From: an uncultured Alphaproteobacteria bacterium | GTDB taxonomy: Bacteria > Pseudomonadota > Alphaproteobacteria > UBA7887 | DNA length: 8,836 bases | Direction of reading: 5' to 3' | Assembly (NCBI GenBank): GCA_913044255.1 | Contig: CAJWOI010000097.1 | Location: 1-8,836 of the forward strand | In this document: positions 1 to 6,933 of the stretch, one piece after another | Numbering within the stretch: position 1 is the stretch's first letter | Layout: each line of letters begins with the position of its first letter | Program-made: the position numbers and the translations under genes | The notes under the pieces: generated by a model | What the model saw: only the letters and a program-made list of their open reading frames with translations | Database searches by the model: none | What the model was told of the DNA's origin: nothing

Positions 1-929
1 CCTTCGCGGATGGAAATTGTTATATTTTCCACTGCTCGTACGTGACCAACAGTGCGGCGTAAGATGCCGCGCCGTATCGGGAACCAGACTTTTAAATTCT
101 TTGATTTCGTCACTATCGGTCGGGAGATATCGTCAGTTGGTGGCGTGCCCCGCGGTTTTGCTGCGAGCAACTTTTTTGTATATACGTGTTTTGGCTTGTT
201 TAATACGTTTTCAACGGTGCCTCCTTCGACTAGTTGTCCCTGGGTCATTACACAGACGCGATGTGCGATATTTCGTACGATGGTCAGGTCGTGGGTAATC
301 AACAGCATTGCCATTTTAAGCTCACGCTGAAGATCTCGTAGGAGTGACAATATCTGAGCTTGGATTGTCACATCGAGTGCCGTCGTCGGTTCATCTGCAA
401 TAAGGAGATCTGGTTCATTAGCCAACGCCATCGCAATCATTACCCTTTGGCGTTGTCCTCCGGAGAGTTGATGAGGCCAGGCGGAAAGTCGGGATGTTGC
501 CTCTGGCAGACGCACCATTGTAAGAAGCTCAAGTGTACGCGCGCGCGCCTGTCTGCGGGTAAGTCCCTTGTGAAGTATTAGTGTTTCATTTATTTGTTTT
601 TCTATGGTGTGGAGCGGATTTAGAGACGTCATTGGCTCTTGGAAAATCATTGAAATCCTATCGCCACGTATCCGTTGCATGTCCAGTTGGGACGAGCCTA
701 GTATCTCCATATTGTCAAATTGTATGCTGCCACGTGGATGACGGGCGCGTGGGTACGGAAGTAGCTGCAGGATGGATAAGGCGGTCACTGACTTTCCTGA
801 ACCAGACTCGCCTACCAGGGCGACAGTTTCTCCCGGGTTGATGTCGAAGGTGACGTCCCGAACTGCCTCAAACTGGTTTCCCTCAACATGGAATTCAACG
901 GCAAGATCACGGACTTCTAAAAGGGTCAT
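1..929 (-). CDS. yejF: YejF-type ABC transporter ATP-binding protein, partial (C-terminal part outside window)
   Basis: This is the ATPase of the Yej peptide importer; it acts on the cytoplasmic face of the inner membrane and powers the YejB-YejE channel. Reading from the ATG at 929, the frame stays open for 309 codons to the left edge with no stop. The first nucleotide-binding domain is intact: Walker A GESGSGKS at residues 40-47, Q-loop Gln97, signature LSGGQ at 155-159, Walker B LLIADE at 175-180 and H-loop His213. From about residue 280 a new ABC domain begins (KNLKVWFPIRRG, then a predicted strand before its Walker A). The protein is therefore the usual fused double-ATPase of about 530 residues, as in E. 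coli YejF, and not a single-domain DppD/OppD. It starts 17 bases after the yejE stop, with only a weak AGG as ribosome binding site, which suggests translational coupling. Family is near certain; only the C-terminal half is unseen. Confidence 0.95.
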   Translation of the reverse strand, partial: MTLLEVRDLAVEFHVEGNQFEAVRDVTFDINPGETVALVGESGSGKSVTALSILQLLPYPRARHPRGSIQFDNMEILGSSQLDMQRIRGDRISMIFQEPMTSLNPLHTIEKQINETLILHKGLTRRQARARTLELLTMVRLPEATSRLSAWPHQLSGGQRQRVMIAMALANEPDLLIADEPTTALDVTIQAQILSLLRDLQRELKMAMLLITHDLTIVRNIAHRVCVMTQGQLVEGGTVENVLNKPKHVYTKKLLAAKPRGTPPTDDISRPIVTKSKNLKVWFPIRRGILRRTVGHVRAVENITISIRE

Positions 930-946
930 GACTGTGTCCGTCGCCT

Positions 947-2029
947 TTAGACCAGGGATTTCCGTGGATCAAAAGCATCACGGACTGCTTCTCCAATGAA
1001 CACTAACAGTGACAACATGAGTGACAGCAAGAAGAAACTGGTGAAGCCGAGCCAAGGGGCCTGCAAATTATTTTTGCCTTGATTGAGCAACTCACCGAGA
1101 GATGGAGAACCAGGCGGGAGCCCAAATCCAAGAAAATCTAAAGACGTAAGTATCGTCACGGAGCCCGTTAAAATAAATGGCAGAAAAGTCAACGTCGATA
1201 CCATCGCGTTTGGCAGAACATGGCGGATCATAATTTTGTAATCGGACAGGCCGAGTGCTCGGGCGGCACGTACAAAATCGAAGTTTCGTGCGCGGAGAAA
1301 TTCTGCGCGCACCACACCAACCAATCCCATCCAGCTAAACAATAGCATGAGACCGAGGAGCCACCAAAAGTTGGGTTCAACCACGCTCGCCAAAATGATC
1401 AAAAGATAAAGGATGGGCAAGCCAGACCAAATCTCGATGATTCTCTGGCCGATCAGGTCAATCCAACCTCCAAAGTATCCCTGTATTGCGCCAATGAAAA
1501 TTCCAATTAAGGACCCAAAAAAAGTTAGTATTAGGCCGAACAATACGGAGATCCGGAACCCATAAATCAGACGGGCAACAACATCTCGTGCCTGGTCGTC
1601 TGTCCCCAACCAATTGCGGCCATTTGGAGGCGACGGTGCTGGACGATCCAGATGATAGTTAATGGTGTTGTAACTAAAGGGAATAATTGGCCACAACATC
1701 CATCCTTCATTTTCGATCAATTGGCGCACAAAAACATCGCGGTAGTTGGTCTCCGTCTCGAAATCGCCACCAAAAGTGGTTTCTGGATATGTAGCTAACA
1801 CTGGCATGTAGTAATGACCTTGAAAACGTATAAGCAATGGCTTGTCATTTGCGATAAACTCTGCGGGCAAGCTAATCGCAAAAAGCAAGAGAAAGATCCA
1901 GAGGCTCCAAAAGCCACGACTGTTGCGACGGAAACTTGTTAACCTTCGTTGAACTATTGGAGTGATTGGAATTCGAAAAAAATATGTACGTCTTTTTACT
2001 ACCATTAGTACGTCCGGTAACTGGGCCAT
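947..2029 (-). CDS. yejE: YejE inner-membrane permease of peptide ABC transporter
   Basis: This is one of the two channel subunits of the Yej importer, pairing with YejB in the inner membrane. The 360-residue product resembles E. coli YejE along its length as I remember it: the N-terminal SLWIFLLLF helix (about 42-60), the ANDKPLL segment, the NWLGTD motif at 139-144, and SLDFLGFGLP near 296-305. The binding-protein-dependent permease domain spans about 150-355. Its EAA loop lies at about 242-274 (RAARALGLSDY...RHVLPN), where the ATPase docks. The first 20 residues extend beyond the E. coli protein. No strong ribosome binding site precedes the ATG at 2029, and an ATG at codon 9 (2005) is an alternative start. 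The gene follows yejB by 24 bases and precedes yejF by 17, so one transcript is expected. Confidence 0.96.
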   Translation of the reverse strand: MAQLPDVLMVVKRRTYFFRIPITPIVQRRLTSFRRNSRGFWSLWIFLLLFAISLPAEFIANDKPLLIRFQGHYYMPVLATYPETTFGGDFETETNYRDVFVRQLIENEGWMLWPIIPFSYNTINYHLDRPAPSPPNGRNWLGTDDQARDVVARLIYGFRISVLFGLILTFFGSLIGIFIGAIQGYFGGWIDLIGQRIIEIWSGLPILYLLIILASVVEPNFWWLLGLMLLFSWMGLVGVVRAEFLRARNFDFVRAARALGLSDYKIMIRHVLPNAMVSTLTFLPFILTGSVTILTSLDFLGFGLPPGSPSLGELLNQGKNNLQAPWLGFTSFFLLSLMLSLLVFIGEAVRDAFDPRKSLV

Positions 2030-2053
2030 AGACAGGTTAGATCACGTATCACC

Positions 2054-3160
2054 TCAAACCTCTCTGCTTTCAAAATCAATACGGGGATCGATGATTGTAT
2101 ATGTAAGATCTCCTATTAGCTGCATTACCAATCCCAATAGCGTAAAGAAATAGAGGGATGCAAACATGACCGGATAGTCACGATTAACTACTGCTTCAAA
2201 ACCAAGTAGTCCAAGGCCATCTAGCGAAAAAATTATCTCGGTCAACAATGCGCCGGTAAATAAAATGCTTACAAAGGCGCTTGGGAAGCCTGCAATAACG
2301 ATCAACATGGCGTTACGAAACACATGGCCTATCAGCACGCGATACTCTGTCAGTCCTTTCGCACGAGCGGTTATTACATATTGTTTATTGATTTCTTCTA
2401 GGAATGAATTCTTGGTCAGAAGAGTGAGCCCTGCAAAACCACCGATTACCATAGAAAAAATAGGTAATGCTAGATGCCAAAAATAATCTACGACGCGTTG
2501 GAGATACCCAAAATCCTCCCATCCTGACGAGGTAAGGCCCCGTAATGGGAACCAATCGAGGTATCGTCCTCCGGCAAAAATTACGATCAGAAGGATCGCG
2601 AAGAGAAAACTCGGAATAGCATTTCCTACTACGACTACACTGGAACTCCAGAAATCGAATCTAGAGCCATCTCGGATGGCTTTTAGAATCCCGAGTGGGA
2701 TGGAAATCGTGTAGATAAGTAGGGTTGTCCAAAGGCCTAGAGATATAGAGACAGGTAATTTTTCCAACACGAGATCAACTACACGTTGATTGCGAAAGAA
2801 ACTTTCTCCAAAATCAAAACGGATATAGTCACCAAGCATTTTTAGAAATCGTTTGTGTGCCGGCTTGTCAAAACCATACATGATTTCGAGTTCTCTCAAG
2901 AATGCTGGGTCGAGCCCCTGGGCGCCTCGGTACTTGCTTGTGAGGGTGCTACCGTTTGTTGATTGCCGATTCCCAATAATTTCGGTCTGGTCGCTGCCTG
3001 AGACGCGAGCGGTGGCTTCTACGCCTGTGCCCGTGTAACGGGAGATCAATTGTTCAATCGGGCCACCCGGTGCGGCTTGAATGACCAGAAAGTTGATCAA
3101 GATTATCCCGAACAAGGTTGGGATGATCAATAACAGCCGCCGGATGATGTAGGCGGTCAT
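2054..3160 (-). CDS. yejB: YejB inner-membrane permease of peptide ABC transporter
   Basis: This is the second channel subunit of the Yej importer. The 368-residue protein has the DppB/OppB-type layout: a first membrane helix at about 9-29 followed by the APGGP motif (30-34), then a long periplasmic loop up to about residue 135. The loop contains the YejB-specific YRGAQGLDP segment (77-85), absent from the shorter DppB proteins. The transport domain with several helices follows. The EAA loop is at about 255-283 (ARAKGLTEY...HVFRN), and the C-terminus ends in IDPRIDFE, as in E. coli YejB. The ATG at 3160 gives the expected MTAYIIRRLLLIIPT start. The gene is separated from yejA by 28 bases and from yejE by 24, inside a four-gene operon. 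Nothing looks broken. Confidence 0.96.
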   Translation of the reverse strand: MTAYIIRRLLLIIPTLFGIILINFLVIQAAPGGPIEQLISRYTGTGVEATARVSGSDQTEIIGNRQSTNGSTLTSKYRGAQGLDPAFLRELEIMYGFDKPAHKRFLKMLGDYIRFDFGESFFRNQRVVDLVLEKLPVSISLGLWTTLLIYTISIPLGILKAIRDGSRFDFWSSSVVVVGNAIPSFLFAILLIVIFAGGRYLDWFPLRGLTSSGWEDFGYLQRVVDYFWHLALPIFSMVIGGFAGLTLLTKNSFLEEINKQYVITARAKGLTEYRVLIGHVFRNAMLIVIAGFPSAFVSILFTGALLTEIIFSLDGLGLLGFEAVVNRDYPVMFASLYFFTLLGLVMQLIGDLTYTIIDPRIDFESREV

Positions 3161-3188
3161 GGCAAAGCTCGTTGGGTTACAAGATGAG

Positions 3189-5243
3189 TCAGCTTGATTT
3201 TTTGGTGCGACGGCGCAAGTAAAGCATTATGATAACGATCATAATACCAAGAGAAGCGAGATATATCATTGTATCTCGTTCTGCTTTCAAGAGTTCATCT
3301 GAAAGCGATGTGTTTGATGTACTGTTCTGATCATCCATGTCACTTGACTGTGTTTGCGTCGCATCCTTTATATCGGGATCGGCTATCTTGTTTGCCGATA
3401 GCAGTCGGTGTTTCCCCTCATCGTACCACCAAGTGTTTGGGAAGGAGATGCCGTATTTAGGGGGTGTCTCTGGCTTGTCGAACATGTTCCAGTAGACGAG
3501 ACGAAAACCGCGGATGTGCCAATGTGGCACCACGTAATGTCCCCACAAGAGCACTCGGTCCAGCGCTTGCGTGCGGGCCACAAGGGATTTTCGGTCTGGT
3601 GCCGATATCAGTGCTTCAACCAATTCATCCACCACGGTATTTTTGATTCCGGAAAAATTTTGGCTGCCGCTTGGATCGGCGAAGCCAGATGTCCAGTAAC
3701 CTCGTTGCTCGTTCCCTGGACTTAAGGACTGCCCACGGGCCAGCACTATTATATCGAAATCAAACTCATCAAGACGGTTTTGATACTGCGCGTTGTCTAC
3801 GGTGCGAATCTTACCGTTAATCCCTAGTCGGGCTAGGTTTTGCACCATTGGGCCCACTATACGTTCAAACGCAGGCGAGACTAAAAGAAACTCAATCGTC
3901 ATTTGTTTACCGTCCGGCCCCACTAGTGTGCCGTCCGACACCAACCATCCGGCTGTCTCCAATAACGATCGCGCGGTACGAAGATTTTCTCTAATTTCTC
4001 CTGAGCCGTCCGTTGAGGGAGGGTCGTACACGGTAGTAAAGACTTCCTCGGGTATCCGACCACGATATCGTTCAAGTAGCTCTTTTTCTTGTCCTTCAGG
4101 TAGGCCCTGGGATGCTAGTTCTGTATTTGAGAAATAACTCTTTGTACGTGTGTATTGACCATAAAATAAATTGGCATTGGTCCATTCAAAATCAAATGCA
4201 TAGGAAAGTGCGCGCCGGACGAGCGGATCGGAAAATTTAGAGCGCCGGGTATTGAAGAGGAAGCCCTGCATGCCGGTGGGACTTTCATGTGGGATCAGCT
4301 CTTTTACCAGCCTGCCAGAAGTTACAGATGGAATATTGTATGCCGTTGCCCACTCTTTCGAAATGTTTTCAGAACGAAAGTCATATTCGTGAGCTTTTAG
4401 TGCCTCGATCGCCACAGTGGCATCGCGATAGTAATCAAACCGAAGTTGATCAAAATTATAACGGCCGCGATTCACAGGTAGGTCCTTTCCCCAATATTCT
4501 TCAACCCTGGTGTAGGTAACGGAACGTCCTGCATCGAACGTCGCAATTCTATACGGTCCGCTGCCGAGCGGGGGTTCTAGGGTTGTCTGCGAAAAGTCGC
4601 GAGTTTCCCAATAGTGTTTGGGTAGCACTGTGAATTGCCCCATGATTAACGGAAGTTCTCGGTTTACCCCCGTATTAAAAGTAAATTTTACAATTCGTTC
4701 TCCTAGTTTCTCGGCTTTTTCAACGTTGGCATAATAAGAACGGTAGAATGGGTTGCCGCTTTTAGTCAGAAGTTGAAAACTGTAGACTACGTCGTCAGCC
4801 GTGATGGGAACACCATCGTGCCATCGCGCCTCGGGTCTCAAGGTAAATGAGACCCAGCTCCTGTCCCGCGGTATTTCGATCGTCTCGGCTAGCCGGCCGT
4901 ATTCCGTGAATGGCTCGTCCTGCGAAGTTTCTAAAAGTCCGTCATATATCATTGAGAGGCCAGCCGCCGGTAAGCCTTTGATGATGAATGGATTAAAACT
5001 GTCATATGTACCAATCGCCGCCAATCTTACGTGTCCGCCCTTGGGTGCATCAGGGTTAGCATATTCAAAATGAGTGAAATCGGGTCCATATTTCACATCG
5101 CCATACATTGACAACGCATGGGAAGTGAGTGTTTCACTTTGTGCTTGCGACAGAGCCGTGAACGTTCCGAAGAATAAAAACCAGGCGCGAGCTCCCCATC
5201 TTTTTTTATTTTTTAGAGGAACAATATTTCGCTTACAGGTCAT
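3189..5243 (-). CDS. yejA: YejA-like periplasmic peptide-binding protein with C-terminal membrane anchor
   Basis: This is the solute-binding protein (SBP_bac_5 family) that delivers peptides or peptide conjugates to YejBEF. I chose the ATG at 5243 because AAGAGG lies 4 bases upstream and the product then begins with a clean signal peptide: basic n-region (residues 4-19), hydrophobic AWFLFFGTFTALS (20-32), likely cleavage after SQA (34). An in-frame ATG at 5324 would add 27 residues but lacks a ribosome binding site. The mature protein opens with YGDVKYGPDFTHFEYANPDA, a YejA hallmark, and shows the family stretch RPEARWHDGVPITADDVVYSF. At 684 residues it is longer than E. coli YejA (about 600). 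The excess is at the C-terminus: a Ser/Thr/Asp-rich linker (about 618-658), one hydrophobic helix (659-676) and a basic tail, RRRTKKSS. The ligand cannot be read from sequence; microcin-like peptides or muropeptides are family precedents. Confidence 0.93.
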   Translation of the reverse strand: MTCKRNIVPLKNKKRWGARAWFLFFGTFTALSQAQSETLTSHALSMYGDVKYGPDFTHFEYANPDAPKGGHVRLAAIGTYDSFNPFIIKGLPAAGLSMIYDGLLETSQDEPFTEYGRLAETIEIPRDRSWVSFTLRPEARWHDGVPITADDVVYSFQLLTKSGNPFYRSYYANVEKAEKLGERIVKFTFNTGVNRELPLIMGQFTVLPKHYWETRDFSQTTLEPPLGSGPYRIATFDAGRSVTYTRVEEYWGKDLPVNRGRYNFDQLRFDYYRDATVAIEALKAHEYDFRSENISKEWATAYNIPSVTSGRLVKELIPHESPTGMQGFLFNTRRSKFSDPLVRRALSYAFDFEWTNANLFYGQYTRTKSYFSNTELASQGLPEGQEKELLERYRGRIPEEVFTTVYDPPSTDGSGEIRENLRTARSLLETAGWLVSDGTLVGPDGKQMTIEFLLVSPAFERIVGPMVQNLARLGINGKIRTVDNAQYQNRLDEFDFDIIVLARGQSLSPGNEQRGYWTSGFADPSGSQNFSGIKNTVVDELVEALISAPDRKSLVARTQALDRVLLWGHYVVPHWHIRGFRLVYWNMFDKPETPPKYGISFPNTWWYDEGKHRLLSANKIADPDIKDATQTQSSDMDDQNSTSNTSLSDELLKAERDTMIYLASLGIMIVIIMLYLRRRTKKSS
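3192..3392 (-). other. C-terminal linker, transmembrane helix and basic tail of YejA
   Basis: This is the stretch encoding about residues 618-684 of the YejA protein (numbered from the start at 5243). A low-complexity linker rich in Ser, Thr, Asp and Asn leads into a short charged segment (SDELLKAERDT). A hydrophobic run of 18 residues follows (MIYLASLGIMIVIIMLYL, at 3216-3269), then RRRTKKSS. The charge pattern fits a stop-transfer helix with the tail in the cytoplasm and the binding domain in the periplasm. The frame is continuous with the binding domain and stops cleanly with TGA at 3189-3191, so this is a genuine extension and not read-through of a separate gene. Confidence 0.85.
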
Positions 5244-5247
5244 CCAA

Positions 5248-5253
5248 CCTCTT
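5248..5253 (-). promoter_or_regulatory. Ribosome binding site of yejA that decides its start
   Basis: On the minus strand AAGAGG lies 4 bases before the ATG at 5243. No comparable site precedes the longer in-frame ATG at 5324, where the upstream bases read GGCATCA. Together with the signal peptide that begins right after 5243, this supports the shorter protein. Confidence 0.7.
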
Positions 5254-5357
5254 ACCGCGGGCGTTGCAATCACAACCGGTATCCTGGTCTCTATTTCGCT
5301 CAAAATAACACTTCTATAGGACATTGATGCCAGACTAAACGTGGTCGCAGCTTATCG

Positions 5358-5370
5358 GCGGAACCTCCGC
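5358..5370 (-). other. Small inverted repeat in the yejA leader
   Basis: The sequence GCGGA-ACC-TCCGC is a perfect 5-bp stem with a 3-base loop. In the RNA leader of yejA it would read GCGGA-GGT-TCCGC and would hide a GGAGG ribosome-binding-like motif. No start codon sits at the right distance after it, so the motif may be fortuitous. The hairpin lies about 115 bases before the yejA start. No U-tract follows, so it is not a terminator. A role in RNA stability or regulation is possible but unproven. Confidence 0.35.
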
Positions 5371-5382
5371 GCTTCCGTTTCA

Positions 5383-5398
5383 GGCATTATAGCATGCC
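5383..5398. promoter_or_regulatory. Inverted repeat overlapping the yejA -10 element (possible operator)
   Basis: GGCAT and ATGCC form a perfect 5-bp inverted repeat separated by 6 bases, centred on the -10 hexamer. A repressor bound here would block RNA polymerase. The arms are short and the AT-rich centre is fixed by the promoter, so chance is a real alternative. No regulator gene lies nearby to suggest a partner. Confidence 0.3.
5386..5394 (-). promoter_or_regulatory. Extended -10 promoter of the yejABEF operon
   Basis: On the minus strand the bases read TGCTATAAT, a full match to the extended -10 consensus TGnTATAAT. I see no convincing -35 hexamer at 16-18 bases spacing (the bases there read about CGAAGT), which is acceptable for extended -10 promoters. 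Transcription would start near 5379, giving a leader of about 135 bases before the yejA ATG at 5243. The element lies 12 bases beyond the stop codon of the cytochrome c gene, so yejABEF can be transcribed independently of it. Confidence 0.65.
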
Positions 5399-5406
5399 AA
5401 CGCGCA

Positions 5407-5949
5407 TTACTTCGTTGGAAGAGCTATCGGGTTATCTGAAAAGGTGCGTAAATAAGCTATCATATTTGCACGAACCTCCGGCTTCTTTATTCCAGGGAAA
5501 ACCATCTTAGTACCCGGGGCGAATGTCTTTGGAGAAGTTAAAAACGCATCAAGGGCCTCATAGTCCCACATGCCTCCGAGGTTGGCGAGAGTCGAAGAAT
5601 AGGAAAAGTCCTCCCTGGTGGCTTTAGCACGTCCAACAACATCCCAAAGATTCGGGCCGATTTTGTTAGCCCCGCCAAGCTTGAAAGTGTGACATATGCC
5701 GCAGATTTTTGCTGTTTTCCGGGCTGCATTTGGATCGGCCGTTAGAAGCAATGAGGACAGTGATTCCATTGTCCCAGTTTGTTCGGATCCAGCGTGGCTG
5801 ACAAGGTCCGTAACCTCAACGAGGAAGGCGGGTCCGTTGTGATCATGATGATCCGAGAACAGGGCGTCACTCAAAAGGTTAAGCACCATTACCAGCAAAA
5901 AGGTACCTAAGAACGCCCCTATCCATTTATTAAGCTCGAATGCAGACAT
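5407..5949 (-). CDS. cycM: Membrane-anchored class I cytochrome c (CycM / c552 type)
   Basis: This is a monohaem electron carrier, likely shuttling electrons between the bc1 complex and terminal oxidase, and bound to the periplasmic face of the inner membrane. I chose the ATG at 5949 because it gives MSAFELNKWIGAFLG, the N-terminus expected of alphaproteobacterial CycM proteins; a TTG at 5967 would add six residues. The 180-residue protein has an uncleaved membrane helix (about 9-26), a His-rich patch (HHDH, 34-37) and a linker to about 70. The haem site CGICH is at 83-87, with GPNLW (98-102) after it. Met149 in PGTKM is the probable sixth haem ligand. The gene is transcribed in the same direction as yejA, 163 bases upstream, and divergently from kdsB. 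The symbol is by family resemblance. Confidence 0.9.
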   Translation of the reverse strand: MSAFELNKWIGAFLGTFLLVMVLNLLSDALFSDHHDHNGPAFLVEVTDLVSHAGSEQTGTMESLSSLLLTADPNAARKTAKICGICHTFKLGGANKIGPNLWDVVGRAKATREDFSYSSTLANLGGMWDYEALDAFLTSPKTFAPGTKMVFPGIKKPEVRANMIAYLRTFSDNPIALPTK

Positions 5950-6139
5950 GGCTGCGACATTTCTCAAGATTGCTCGATCGATAGACGTTAGCGGCTTTTT
6001 CCGGAACCGTGCAATACTTAAGAAGTGAAGGCAGTAGACACAGTGACAGGAGTCTAATATCAGGGGGACCTGAACGACGCACTGCCAACGAGTGTTATTC
6101 CGGGCTTAGCGTATAGCTAGTTAATTTATTGAGGATACA

Positions 6140-6151
6140 ATGGCCTTGTGA
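6140..6151 (+). other. Three-codon reading frame (ATG GCC TTG TGA) upstream of kdsB
   Basis: An ATG at 6140 has GAGG five bases upstream (6131-6134) but is followed after two more codons by TGA. It is in frame with kdsB, 33 bases upstream of the chosen kdsB start, with no other stop between. It could be a minimal leader that modulates kdsB translation, a decayed former start, or chance. The ATG overlaps the TACAAT promoter candidate; if that promoter is used, the mini-frame is not transcribed and is irrelevant. Confidence 0.35.
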
Positions 6152-6160
6152 GGCTTGGTG

Positions 6161-6165
6161 AAGGA
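6161..6165 (+). promoter_or_regulatory. Ribosome binding site of kdsB that decides its start
   Basis: AAGGA lies 7 bases before the ATG at 6173, ideal spacing. The alternative TTG (6155) and GTG (6158) codons upstream lack such a site and would add residues before the conserved N-terminal strand, so ATG 6173 is preferred. Confidence 0.75.
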
Positions 6166-6172
6166 ATCAGAA

Positions 6173-6913
6173 ATGGGCTCGGTGCCGCGCACGATAATTT
6201 TGATACCGTCACGTCTTGCTTCATCACGTTTCCCCGGGAAACCGCTGGCTGAAGTGGGTGGCGAAGCGATGATTGTCAAAGTATGGCGGAGTGCAGTAGC
6301 TGCTGATGTTGGAAGTGTGATAGTGGCATGCGGTGATAAGGAGATCGCAGAAGCAGTTGAGGCTGCGGGTGGGAATATTGTTATGACCCAACCAGATCAT
6401 CCATCAGGGTCAGATCGTATTTACGAGGCTTTGGAAGTATCGGATCCTGATAGGACTGTAGAACGAATCATTAACCTGCAAGGAGATCTTCCTACCATCG
6501 AACCAGCTGCGATCCGAAAAGTCCTTGAGCCGCTTAGGGACCCCGAGGTCGATATCGCTACCCTCGCGGCCAAGATCACTGATCCGAACGAGTGTAACGA
6601 CCCAAACGTGGTAAAGGTAGTGGCCGCTTTGGGAGGGGGGATCGACACTGCCCGGGCGCTATATTTTTCACGAGCTGCTGTCCCAACTGGAGGAGGGCCG
6701 CTTTGGCACCATATTGGTTTATACGCCTACCAACGGGCTGCGCTAGAAAAATTTGTTGCGTTGCCGCCGAGTCGGCTGGAGAGGCGTGAAAAACTTGAGC
6801 AGTTGCGCGCGCTGGAAGCCGGAATGCGAATTGAAGTTGCTCGCGTAAAGACGGTTCCTCTCGGAGTAGATACGCTCGCTGATCTTGAACGAGCCCGTCA
6901 ATTGTTTAAGTGA
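6173..6913 (+). CDS. kdsB: 3-deoxy-manno-octulosonate cytidylyltransferase (CMP-KDO synthetase)
   Basis: This cytoplasmic enzyme couples CTP and KDO to CMP-KDO plus pyrophosphate, activating the inner-core sugar of lipopolysaccharide. The 246-residue product matches the family length (E. coli 248). Visible signatures are the nucleotide-binding N-terminus IPSRLASSRFPGKPL (11-25), HPSGSDRI (76-83), NLQGDLPTIEP (101-111) and FSRAAVP (165-171), with HHIGLYAY at 179-186. The C-terminal block LEQLRALEAGMRI is followed by VPLGVDT (228-234). Asp104 and Asp233 correspond to the metal-binding aspartates of the family. GDLP in place of the enterobacterial GDEP is, from memory, usual in alphaproteobacteria. 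It runs divergently from the cytochrome c gene and leads a two-gene unit with pheA, 20 bases downstream. It implies a Gram-negative host that makes KDO-containing LPS. Confidence 0.96.
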   Translation: MGSVPRTIILIPSRLASSRFPGKPLAEVGGEAMIVKVWRSAVAADVGSVIVACGDKEIAEAVEAAGGNIVMTQPDHPSGSDRIYEALEVSDPDRTVERIINLQGDLPTIEPAAIRKVLEPLRDPEVDIATLAAKITDPNECNDPNVVKVVAALGGGIDTARALYFSRAAVPTGGGPLWHHIGLYAYQRAALEKFVALPPSRLERREKLEQLRALEAGMRIEVARVKTVPLGVDTLADLERARQLFK

Positions 6914-6924
6914 GATGAAACATT

Positions 6925-6928
6925 GAGG
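6925..6928 (+). promoter_or_regulatory. Ribosome binding site of pheA
   Basis: GAGG (within TTGAGG) lies 5 bases before the ATG at 6934, inside the 20-base kdsB-pheA gap. It supports 6934 over the in-frame ATG seven codons later at 6952, even though homology would also tolerate the shorter form MKIAFQG. Confidence 0.65.
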
Positions 6929-6933
6929 CAGCT

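Larger units (their letters stand above)
5968..6172. other. Divergent intergenic region between cytochrome c and kdsB
   Basis: About 205 bases must hold the promoters for both divergent genes. For kdsB, TACAAT at 6136-6141 matches five of six bases of the -10 consensus and would place the start of transcription near 6148, but I find no good -35 at the usual spacing. For the cytochrome gene I find no convincing -10/-35 pair. A short dyad, CAGG-GGGA-CCTG at 6061-6072, is too small to interpret. No open frame of gene-like character or RNA gene is visible. Confidence 0.5.

Noticed and set aside
17..841. Several plus-strand open frames (17-298, 52-330, 360-581, 581-841)
   Set aside because: All lie opposite the continuous YejF reading frame, which has every ABC ATPase motif in order. 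The plus-strand products show no recognisable features.
3408..3725. Plus-strand open frame of 105 residues opposite yejA
   Set aside because: It is antisense to the C-terminal half of the YejA binding domain, has no family resemblance and no convincing ribosome binding site; a frame shadow.
5244..5324. Longer yejA start at 5324
   Set aside because: No ribosome binding site, and it would put 27 non-signal-like residues before a clean signal peptide. ATG 5243 has AAGAGG four bases upstream.
5950..5967. TTG start for the cytochrome c at 5967
   Set aside because: The ATG six codons later gives the expected MSAFELNK N-terminus; no strong ribosome binding site favours the TTG.
6061..6072. CAGG-GGGA-CCTG dyad in the divergent intergenic region
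   Set aside because: Four-base arms occur often by chance; no second copy or nearby promoter gives it meaning.
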